From the NCBI RefSeq assembly GCF_049366555.1, contig NZ_JBMMGT010000002.1, positions 51,478 through 115,477 on the forward strand: a stretch of 64,000 bases of DNA, in the 5' to 3' direction. This stretch comes from Avibacterium volantium_A. Lineage in GTDB: Bacteria; Pseudomonadota; Gammaproteobacteria; Enterobacterales; Pasteurellaceae. Positions 44,518 through 52,273 of the stretch are shown in pieces; the first letter of the stretch is position 1, and each line of letters opens with the position of its first letter. The position numbers and the translations under genes were made by a program. The notes under the pieces are model-generated. The model did not search any database, had not been told where the DNA came from, and worked only from the letters and a program-made list of their open reading frames with translations.

Positions 44518-47500
44518 TTATGCTTTACTCAACTCGTCCGACACCACTTCCGCTTGTTTAAGGATAAATTCAATGGCTTCTGGCTCGTCGTCAGGGGGAT
44601 ATTTATATTTTTTCAAGGCACGCTTGATGAGTACACGCATTTTTGCCCGCACGGATTCCTTATACTGCCAATCAATGGTAACGGATTTTTTCAATTTATC
44701 GGTGATTTCTTTGGCGAGATTCAGCAACACTTCATCGCCCAAAATTTCCACCGCACTTTGGTTTTGGCTTAAGGCATCGTAAAACGCCAGTTCCGCTGTG
44801 CTAAGGCCTAATTCTTGCCCTTTGCTGAGCTGATCTTGTAGCTCTTTTGCAAGTTTTAATAATTCTTTGATCACCTCGATTACGGTTAAATTATGCGCGT
44901 TATATTGATTCAGGGCTTCTTTGAGTTTTCCTTCAAAGGTTTTTTGCACGGCAATATTGTTGCCTGCTTTGTCGCGAATTTCCCGTTTTAAATAACTTTC
45001 AATGGCAGAAGCCCATAAATTTGGCTTGTCACTTTTTTCAACGATACCGAGAAAATTATCCGAAAGAATGGAAATATCAGGGTGTTCTTCACCCATTAAT
45101 TCAAATAAATCCACCACGCCGTCGGATTGCACCGCTTGGTTGAGCAGGCGGACGAGCTTGATTTGCTTTTCTTTTGGTGAACTTGGCGAATTTTGCTGAT
45201 TTGCCATTTTGATAATGGTGGCACGCACCGCATCAAAAAACGCAATTTCTTGCTCATAATGCTGGGCTTTCGGCATCGAACGGCAAAGAGCAAGCCCTTT
45301 TTTGGCGAGCGAAACCGCCTCTAAAAAGGCTCTTTTACGCGGTGTTTTGGCCTTTTTAGCAAAATCTTGCGAAATTTCCCCCGCACTTTGCGGATCATCG
45401 GGTTTCTTTTCTTGATGATCTAAGGCTTCAATATGATTTGCGGCAGCACCGATAGTTTTGAGTAATTGCTTAGGATTTCGCTCTTGCAAGGCGTGGGCTA
45501 AATCAAAGGCCTCGCCATTCACGGGCGTGGCAAATTGTCCACGGATAATGTCCAGATATTCCAACATTTTTTGATACACCTGATTAATATCGATTGTCAC
45601 CTGATCACTACCACCTGCGTTGGTATATTCTTCCGTGGCGGCTTTGAGTTCTTCTTTCAAGCCCACATAATCCACAATCAACCCGCCATTTTCACGGCTT
45701 TTATTGCGGAACACACGGTTTACCCGCGCAATTGCCTGCATTAAATTATGCCCTTGCATTGGCTTGTCGATATACATTGTATTACACACAGGGGCGTCAA
45801 ATCCTGTCAGCCACATATCACGCACGATCACGATTTTGAGCGGATCATCAGGATCTTTAAAGCGTTTTTCTAAGGTTTTATGCTCAGGTTTAGAATAACT
45901 ATGGGCTTGCATACTTTCAGAATCTGAAGCACTGCTCGTCATTATCACCTTAATCACCCCTTGATTGACATCATCGCTATGCCAATCTGGGCGAAGTTTG
46001 ACGATTTCATCATAGAGCTTCACGCAAATTCGGCGGCTCATTGCCACCACCATCGCCTTGCTTTCAATTAGCTCGTTGCGTTTTTCAAAGTGTTGCACTA
46101 AATCTTCCGCTAATTTTTTGATTCGCGAATCACTGCCCATTAACTGCTCACGCACACGGAACGCATAGCTATTTTCGTCATCATCAAGTATTGTTTGTGC
46201 TTCTTCCACCGCTTGCCCAAAGTCCTCGCTTTCATTTAGACGAATTTGACGCGGTTCATAGAAAATCGGCACAGTTGCACCATCATTTACCGCATCTTGA
46301 ATGTCATAAATCGAAATGTATTTGCCGAACACATCTTGCGTATCGCGATCTTCAAGGCTGATTGGCGTTCCAGTAAAGCCGATAAAGCTCGCATTGGGTA
46401 GGGCAGTGCGCAGATATTTCGCATAGCCCTCGCGGTATGCCCCTTGCGCATTCACTTTTTGGTGAAAACCATATTGCGAACGGTGCGCTTCATCGCTAAT
46501 CACAATAATATTGTGCCTTGTATTCAACACAGGGAATTGGCTTTCTGTTTCGTTTAAGCCGAATTTTTGAATGGTGGTAAAAATAATCCCACCGCTTTCC
46601 CGTTTTGCCAATTCCACACGCAGGGCTTCGCGATCTTCCACTTGAATTGGCGTTTGGCGAATAATATCTTGATCTTGGCTGAATGTGGCGAAAAGCTGAC
46701 CGTCTAAATCATTGCGATCCGTTACCACCACAATGGTGGGATTTTTCAATTCAGGCTGGCTGATCAGTTTGCCTGCATAAAACAACATAGAAAGGGATTT
46801 GCCCGAACCCTGCGTATGCCATACCACGCCAATTTTACGGCTATCGCTTAACTGCGCGCCAATGGTGGCTTCCACTGCTGCATTCACGCCATAAAATTGG
46901 TGATAAGCGGCGATTTTTTTCACCGTGCGACCTTTGTTATCGCTTTCAAACACCACAAAATTATGCACATAATCGAGCAAAGTTTGCGGAGAAAACAGCC
47001 CTTGCAACAAGGCTTCAAGTTCATATTCAAATTTCACACGCTGGCTTTTTTGGCTTTCATCGACCACACGCCACGGCAAAAAACGCTGAAAATCTGCCGT
47101 AAGCGACCCCACCCGCGCCATTGTGCCATCTGAAATCACCATTAGCTGATTAAACACAAAAAGATCGTCAATTTCGTGCTTATAAGTTTGTAGTTGATTA
47201 AAGGCGCGATCCAAATCCGCATTCACCTTAAAGGGATTTTTCAGCTCAAAAATCACCAAGGGCAAACCGTTCACAAAGCACAAAATATCGGGAATCCGCT
47301 TGCCTTTATTGCCCTGAATATCGAACTGATTGATTACATAAAAAAGGTTATTTTCAGGCTGTTTAAAATCTACCAACAGCGCCACATCGTGCTTTTCCTG
47401 ATCGTTTTGCTGGTAACGCACCTTCACCCCTTGCTTTAACAGCTGGTAAAACTGCTTATTGCGTTCTTCCACCGGCAAAATATCGCTTTTGCACACCAAT

Positions 47501-47712
47501 TGCACCACATCAAGCAAGACTTCTTCGGGCAAGTGCGGGTTAATTTTGCGCAAACTTTGCAATAAATGGGGCTTCAGCACCACCTCTTTCAGGCTATCCC
47601 GCCAAGGGTAATCCAGCTCAGCCAGCACCTCCTTGCCATAGGCATATTGCCAACCAAGGGATTTCAACTGTTCAATGGCGAGATTTTCAATGGTGGATTC
47701 GTTTATTCGCAT
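44518..47712 (-). CDS. hsdR: Type I restriction enzyme, R (motor/nuclease) subunit
   Basis: 1064 residues, complete. The N-terminal nuclease has the PD-(D/E)xK core PDILCFVNGLPLVIFELK (Asp142, Glu156, Lys158). The SF2 translocase follows with HTQGSGKSLSM (Walker A, about 299-307), TDRNDLDGQL, ISDEAHRSQYG (DEAH 407-410), FTGTP and the late helicase motif QAIARVNRVFRNK. The C-terminal helical part docks on HsdM. With two HsdM and one HsdS it pumps and cuts unmodified DNA. Separated from the upstream HEPN gene by a repeat-filled gap of about 300 bases, so it may have its own promoter. Confidence 0.95.
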   Translation of the reverse strand: MRINESTIENLAIEQLKSLGWQYAYGKEVLAELDYPWRDSLKEVVLKPHLLQSLRKINPHLPEEVLLDVVQLVCKSDILPVEERNKQFYQLLKQGVKVRYQQNDQEKHDVALLVDFKQPENNLFYVINQFDIQGNKGKRIPDILCFVNGLPLVIFELKNPFKVNADLDRAFNQLQTYKHEIDDLFVFNQLMVISDGTMARVGSLTADFQRFLPWRVVDESQKSQRVKFEYELEALLQGLFSPQTLLDYVHNFVVFESDNKGRTVKKIAAYHQFYGVNAAVEATIGAQLSDSRKIGVVWHTQGSGKSLSMLFYAGKLISQPELKNPTIVVVTDRNDLDGQLFATFSQDQDIIRQTPIQVEDREALRVELAKRESGGIIFTTIQKFGLNETESQFPVLNTRHNIIVISDEAHRSQYGFHQKVNAQGAYREGYAKYLRTALPNASFIGFTGTPISLEDRDTQDVFGKYISIYDIQDAVNDGATVPIFYEPRQIRLNESEDFGQAVEEAQTILDDDENSYAFRVREQLMGSDSRIKKLAEDLVQHFEKRNELIESKAMVVAMSRRICVKLYDEIVKLRPDWHSDDVNQGVIKVIMTSSASDSESMQAHSYSKPEHKTLEKRFKDPDDPLKIVIVRDMWLTGFDAPVCNTMYIDKPMQGHNLMQAIARVNRVFRNKSRENGGLIVDYVGLKEELKAATEEYTNAGGSDQVTIDINQVYQKMLEYLDIIRGQFATPVNGEAFDLAHALQERNPKQLLKTIGAAANHIEALDHQEKKPDDPQSAGEISQDFAKKAKTPRKRAFLEAVSLAKKGLALCRSMPKAQHYEQEIAFFDAVRATIIKMANQQNSPSSPKEKQIKLVRLLNQAVQSDGVVDLFELMGEEHPDISILSDNFLGIVEKSDKPNLWASAIESYLKREIRDKAGNNIAVQKTFEGKLKEALNQYNAHNLTVIEVIKELLKLAKELQDQLSKGQELGLSTAELAFYDALSQNQSAVEILGDEVLLNLAKEITDKLKKSVTIDWQYKESVRAKMRVLIKRALKKYKYPPDDEPEAIEFILKQAEVVSDELSKA

Positions 47713-47746
47713 TGGGGATTCCTTTTGTTGTTTTTCATTATTTCAG

Positions 47747-47859
47747 CGTAGGGTGGGCTTCAGCCCACCGTTTAATGTAATTTCCCATTCGGTGGGCTAA
47801 AGCCCACCCTACGGGCAAAGAGCGGTGAAAAAATTAATGATTTTTTTACCGCACTTTTT
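47747..47859. repeat. Intergenic palindromic composite element, copy 1
   Basis: A long palindrome has arms CGTAGGGTGGGCTTCAGCCC... (from 47747) and its complement ending CCCACCCTACG (47813). It is followed by AAAGAGCGGT...ACCGCACTT, a hairpin built from a variant and a normal uptake core. The stretch 47807-47852 is repeated base for base at 48007-48052. Confidence 0.85.
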
Positions 47860-47950
47860 ATTTTATTGATTTTCCTAAAATCTATTTATTCCCGTTTGAA
47901 AGTCCCCTCTCTTTTGTAAAGAGGGGCAAGGGAGATTTCTCATTATTCCT
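47860..47950. repeat. Interspersed module CCCCTCTTTACAAAAGAGGGG
   Basis: Around 47905-47942 the complement reads AAATCTCCC, then CCCCTCTTTAC, then AAAGAGGGG. The same arrangement, in the other orientation, is at 61774-61815. It is a small hairpin-forming dispersed module; origin unknown. Confidence 0.6.
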
Positions 47951-48060
47951 GCGTAGGGGCGTATTGCATACGCCCCGATAAATCAATATGGGCGTACGCG
48001 GTACGCCCCTACGGGCAAAGAGCGGTGAAAAAATTAATGATTTTTTTACCGCTCTTTTTT
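47951..48060. repeat. Intergenic palindromic composite element, copy 2
   Basis: Arms GCGTAGGGGCGTATTGCATA... (from 47951) and GGCGTACGCGGTACGCCCCT... (to 48015), then the same AAAGAGCGGT hairpin as copy 1, here ending ACCGCTCTTTTTT. The left palindrome differs from copy 1, the hairpin part is identical. It contains the stop codon and last 16 codons of the leftward HEPN gene. Confidence 0.85.
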
Positions 48061-48734
48061 ATTTTTGTTGATTCTTCAGAAATATATTGGTTCTCGCTGG
48101 ATTGCCTCTCTATTTCTTTGTAAAGAAGAGATAGACTATTTCTGTAGGTTAATCGTTTTTCTAATTTTTCATAATAGTTGTAAGATTTATCTTGCTTTAA
48201 ACAGATAAATAATCGTAGTAATTCATCATCAATTTTATCATCATAGAAAATGTCAGGGCTATCAGGTGAAAATATTGATTTGTATATGTTTATTAATTTC
48301 AACAATCTATCTAATAATACTCTTATTTCATTTCTTTCAACTTTGTTTAATAATATGCTTGGGTTTGTTGCTTGCTCGTCTAGGTGTGCCGTTAATTTAA
48401 CTCTAATATGATTTGTTTTTTCTAGAGGTTTCCTTATTGATGCCCTAATTTCATTAATCTTTGTAAGATTCTTTTCATTTTTATCTAAATAAGATCTTAG
48501 TCTTTTAAAGCTTATTTGTCTTTCAGTCTCTGTTATTTTATAAATAGTGTTAATAGAGTCATATAACGTAATATTAATAAGGTGGTGAAATGTATAAGGT
48601 GTTTGATTAAACAGTTTTAGTCTACTTTCGGTTGATCTTAGCTTAAATAAAGCACAATATATCCTAAATGCAGCGTCGGCTTGTTTAAGATTGTAACCTA
48701 TAACATCTATATAAGATTTTATTTTTTCATTCAT
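48009..48734 (-). CDS. HEPN-motif (AbiU2-like) protein within the type I operon
   Basis: 241 residues, alpha-helical, no signal peptide. HIRVKLTAHLDEQ (Arg111 to His117, R-x5-H) is the HEPN ribonuclease motif. Its placement after a helix like FHHLINITLYDSINTIYKIT resembles AbiU2-type abortive-infection proteins. I infer a possible RNase effector; activity is not proven. The ATG overlaps the hsdS stop by four bases (ATGA), so it is translated with the specificity subunit. The last about 16 residues (KKSGKKIINFFTALCP) are encoded by the intergenic repeat, so the natural C-terminus may have been replaced. AT-rich compared with neighbouring hsdR. Confidence 0.6.
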   Translation of the reverse strand: MNEKIKSYIDVIGYNLKQADAAFRIYCALFKLRSTESRLKLFNQTPYTFHHLINITLYDSINTIYKITETERQISFKRLRSYLDKNEKNLTKINEIRASIRKPLEKTNHIRVKLTAHLDEQATNPSILLNKVERNEIRVLLDRLLKLINIYKSIFSPDSPDIFYDDKIDDELLRLFICLKQDKSYNYYEKLEKRLTYRNSLSLLYKEIERQSSENQYISEESTKIKKSGKKIINFFTALCP

Positions 48735-50113
48735 AACTCAATCTCTCCATTCAAAAGTCTAGGTAATAACTCATCTCTATATTTAGTTAAATACTCATTC
48801 TCCAAAGTATTAGATTTTATCTTCCGAAATACATTTTTTACTTTCTGTAAAAACTGCATTTGTATTTCTTCTGAAGGATATAAAATATCCATATTTTTTA
48901 TAGTTCTTGAGTTTACAGCAGTTGCAATTGAAGACGTGCTGCCCAATTTATCAAAATCAAAATCTTTTAAGTAACAGTATAAGAATTCTGTTGTTAAGTA
49001 TGATTTACCTGTTTTAAAATGAGCAATAGCTTCATTTGTGGTAGTTTCTTTTGTCGTTATTGATATTCGTCCTATTGTCAGTTTGAAACTTAATAAGACA
49101 GTATCTTCAGGAATTTTTTTGATATTAAATTGACTAATAGCTTCTGGAATTAAATATTCACTACTGTTTAATATATAGCTTCCCGAATTTCCCATGTCTT
49201 TAATAGAAATCCATTCGATATTATTTTTCTCATAATCAGAAAACCATTTACTTTCTTTTCTAGGCGGTGTTTTTCCTATTCCTATATCAAAAAGATCTTC
49301 TGCTTTTCGGTATTCCCACCCCTTCGGCACTTCCCCCATTTCCGTTTCCACAAATTCGCTTGGGAAAGCGGCGGCGGTTTGTTGCAGTTGGTGGTAGGCG
49401 GTGGGATCTTGGGTTTTAAGTGCGGTGATTTTTTCTGCAGTTTTTCCGCTTAAGCACGCCATTGCTGCTACTTCGGCTTGTTCGGTGGTTTCGCCGCGTG
49501 CCAAGGCATTGGCTTTGGCGTGTACAGGGGCGAAGTCGATAAACCAGTGTTTAAAAATCCCTTGTGCGATTTGCTCTAGGGTTTGGTTGGTTTGGGTGTT
49601 TAATAATATCTTCTGATCTATCTTTCTCAATAATTCTGCTGCTTTATTTCCCTGTTTTATTGATACTTCAGGAAAATCTAAATCTTCAATTAGTTTACCG
49701 CTAATATTAGGTTGTGCAGCGCCATAAGCTATTTTAGAAAAATATTGATAGCTTTTAGATGAGCTTAATAAATAATATATAAAATCAGAAGAATATTCAC
49801 AGTCTTTATGTATCAATATTCTTCCTACTCGTTGGTTAATAAAACAAGCTCTTTCATTGGGAGCTATCCTAGATACTTTTCCAACATTTGCTCCTGTCAT
49901 TGCAATTAATATGTCATTATCTTTTGTTAAATAATTAGATAGATTTCCTAATAACTTATTAGACACAGTCTGATATGAGCTTAAATCGACAAAGTTTCCG
50001 CCAGTAATATTTCCTATTTTTATAACAGGAATACCATTTTTATCATTAGAAAATTCAGAACTTTTGAAGGCATATCCATTTTGAATTCTTATAAAGTTGG
50101 CTAATTTTTTCAT
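48731..50113 (-). CDS. hsdS: Type I restriction enzyme, S (specificity) subunit
   Basis: 460 residues from the ATG at 50113, which has AAGGAAGGAA upstream. Two target-recognition domains (about 1-190 and 265-440) bind the halves of a bipartite DNA site. They are joined by conserved helices (IDQKILLNTQTNQTLEQIAQGIFKHWFIDF and ...FPSEFVETEMGEVPKGWEY); the end YRDELLPRLLNGEIEL is the second conserved spacer helix. DNA coding the recognition domains is AT-rich while the central part is GC-richer, the usual sign of domain swapping. The target sequence cannot be predicted. It follows hsdM after 13 bases. Confidence 0.92.
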   Translation of the reverse strand: MKKLANFIRIQNGYAFKSSEFSNDKNGIPVIKIGNITGGNFVDLSSYQTVSNKLLGNLSNYLTKDNDILIAMTGANVGKVSRIAPNERACFINQRVGRILIHKDCEYSSDFIYYLLSSSKSYQYFSKIAYGAAQPNISGKLIEDLDFPEVSIKQGNKAAELLRKIDQKILLNTQTNQTLEQIAQGIFKHWFIDFAPVHAKANALARGETTEQAEVAAMACLSGKTAEKITALKTQDPTAYHQLQQTAAAFPSEFVETEMGEVPKGWEYRKAEDLFDIGIGKTPPRKESKWFSDYEKNNIEWISIKDMGNSGSYILNSSEYLIPEAISQFNIKKIPEDTVLLSFKLTIGRISITTKETTTNEAIAHFKTGKSYLTTEFLYCYLKDFDFDKLGSTSSIATAVNSRTIKNMDILYPSEEIQMQFLQKVKNVFRKIKSNTLENEYLTKYRDELLPRLLNGEIEL

Positions 50114-50126
50114 TGCTATTCCTTCC

Positions 50127-51828
50127 TTATAAAATCCCCAAACTCTTCTTAATCTTCTCTTCCAACTCTCGCCCCTGTTCAAATTGTTGATTTAAAAGTG
50201 CGGTGAGTTTTTCCATTTTTTCGGCGAAAGGAATGCCGTCATCTTGTTGCTCTGCTGTGCCGACATAACGCCCTGGGGTGAGAACAAAATCATTATTGGC
50301 GATTTCCTCAAGGCTGGCGGCGTAGCAGAAGCCTGCTTGGTTTTCATAGCCTTTGTTTTGCTGCCAAGCGTGGTAGGTGTTGGCAATGTGGGCGATGTCC
50401 TCAGGGGTGAAATCGCGTAGGGTGCGGTCTTTCATATAGCCGATTTCTCGTGCGTCAATAAACAGCACTTCTTTTTTGCGTGCTTTGTTTTTGTTTAAAA
50501 ACCAAATGCAGGCAGGGATTTGGGTGTTGGTAAAGAGCTGGTTTGGTAGGGCGACCATCGCTTCCACCAAATCTGCTTCAATTAGGCGTTGGCGAATTTC
50601 GCCCTCGCCCCCTGTTTGGCTGCTCATTGAGCCGTTTGCTAGCACAATGCCCATTCGCCCTTGTGGCGTAAGGTGGTAGAGCATATGTTGAATCCACGCG
50701 AAGTTGGCGTTGCCTTTTGGTGGCACGCCGTATGCCCAGCGTGGATCACCTTGTAGGGATTCGTCCCACCAATCTTTCACGTTAAATGGCGGATTTGCCA
50801 TTACAAAATCCATTTTCATATCAATATGTTGTGGATTGGTGAAGCTGTCGCCACGTTTGCCAAAGTTAAATTCGATCCCACGGATTGCCATATTCATTGC
50901 TGCCAGTTTCCAAGTGGTGGGGTTGTATTCTTGCCCATAAATAGACACTTGGTTAATGCTGCCTTGGTGTGCGCGGATAAATTTTTCTGTTTGCACAAAG
51001 AAACCGCCCGATCCCATTGCTGGGTCGTAAATGCGGCCTTGATAGGGTTCAAGCATTTCAACAATCAGGCTTACAATAGATTTTGGCGTGAAATATTCAC
51101 CGCCTCGTTGTCCTTCTTTAGCAGCAAATTCACCAAGGAAATATTCATAAACGTGGCCAAGAATATCTTTTGCTGCCATTGAAATGGGTTCGCCGTTGTA
51201 AGTGGGCTGGCTGAAATTGGTGTCAGAAAAGGTAGAAATTAAGCCGATGAGAGTTTTGTCGTTCACATCAAAGCCTGAAATGCGTTGGATAATGCCTTTG
51301 AGTTTTGGGTTTTTATCTTCAATGGCGGTAAAGGCATTATCAATCAGATTTGCCACGCCGCGGAATGTGCCACCCCAAGGCAATGCTGTTCCTTGATTTA
51401 AGGTCGCGATGCTACGAATGGTTTCCCAACGAGCTTGCGGTGGCACCCAGAAGATGTTTTCTGCCGCATAGTTATCTTTATCTTCCATTTCTTCATCAAG
51501 GACGGCTTGATATTCTTCAGGGGAATATTCTTTCGGATCAATATAAAGTGGGCTTTGTGGATCTTGTAGCTCGGTGAGAAGCTTTTTGCGATGGGCAGTA
51601 AAACTATCAGAAATATATTTTAAGAAAATTAAACCAAGAACGATGTGTTTGTAGTCGGAAGCGGAAAGTTGGTTACGCAGTTGGTCGGCCGCAGTCCAAA
51701 GACGGGCATCTAATTCTTTTAAAAACGCTTGCTGTTGCGCGAGGCTGGCACTAGAATCTTGCTGTGCTGTGCTGTGCTGTGCTGTGCTGTGCTGTGCTGT
51801 GCTGTGCTGTGCTGTGCTGTGCTGTCAT
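50127..51828 (-). CDS. hsdM: Type I restriction enzyme, M (methyltransferase) subunit; phase-variable, OFF as read
   Basis: Real start is ATG 51826-51828 (GAGGT seven bases upstream), directly followed by thirteen ACAGC repeats. With thirteen the frame hits TAG just after the repeats (...TARF-stop). The normal protein begins in another frame as DSSASLAQQQAFLKELDARL and continues open to 50127; it needs 11 or 14 repeats (563 or 568 residues). Downstream parts are intact: helical N-terminal domain, GGEYFTPKSIV, DPAMGSGGFF (AdoMet motif I) and ANPPF (N6-adenine motif IV). HsdM with HsdS methylates the target; without HsdM neither modification nor restriction works. From 51488 an ATG begins a long open piece, but it lacks the N-terminal domain. 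Confidence 0.93.
51761..51825. repeat. Pentanucleotide simple repeat, 13 x GCTGT (ACAGC on coding strand)
   Basis: Thirteen perfect tandem units sit immediately after the hsdM start codon. Slippage by one unit shifts the frame by five bases. Number modulo 3 equal to 2 is ON; thirteen is OFF. H. influenzae hsdM has a comparable 5' pentanucleotide tract. Confidence 0.97.
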
Positions 51829-52273
51829 TGGATTACCTCTTTGATTGGTTTCGATACTTAAAGACCGCCGAATTATAACAAAACCCCTTGTATTTTAAAT
51901 TATCTTTTTGCCTAAAGTTTAGGCAGGCGTGTGTGTTTTGGGTGCTTATTTTACGAAAAAAAACGCGTTAGCACTTTTATTTTTCTTCTCTATCTCTTTG
52001 ATATTTAAGGATTCTATATTGGTGTAGGTTAAAAATGAAGCAGAAAGCAAAAAATTTGTTTAGTCCCCCTTGAAATTTCTCTTTCAGCCAACATTTTACT
52101 TCCATCAGTGAGTTGGGCTGAAAAATGTGGAAATTTTCCACCGCACTTTGAATGTTATTCCTGTGTGAAAAAATGCAAAAAAATTTGCAACATTGCACTT
52201 GAAATTTTTAAAGCCAGCCCAATTTAATCAATCGTAAACGAATTAATCGAATTTTATTAGGAGAAAACATATT
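51829..52273. promoter_or_regulatory. Divergent hsdM / dnaK control region
   Basis: 445 bases. It contains a perfect 17-base palindrome TGCCTAAAGTTTAGGCA (51909-51925), possibly an operator for the restriction operon. An imperfect inverted repeat TTTCAGCCAAC...GTTGGGCTGAAA (52083-52122) and one uptake sequence (about 52140) follow, and a sigma-32 promoter near dnaK. A second CTTGAAA (52069-52075) lacks a convincing -10. Confidence 0.55.
52198..52225 (+). promoter_or_regulatory. Sigma-32 heat-shock promoter of dnaKJ
   Basis: CTTGAAA (52198-52204), 13 bases, then CCCAATTT (52218-52225), against the consensus CTTGAAA-N13-17-CCCCATnT. Start point near 52232; dnaK begins at 52274 after AGGAGAAAA. 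Confidence 0.82.

Noticed and set aside
44485..44569. 27-codon rightward frame (MLLKSELKPIF...) with AAGGAG upstream
   Set aside because: Good ribosome site, but it runs antisense into the end of hsdR and has no family features; probably chance.
47747..48060. Insertion sequence ends
   Set aside because: No transposase, no target-site duplication and no long terminal repeats; only palindromic intergenic modules.
51777..51826. Possible CRISPR-like or minisatellite array
   Set aside because: The units are uninterrupted pentamers without spacers, inside the hsdM start; it is a phase-variation tract.
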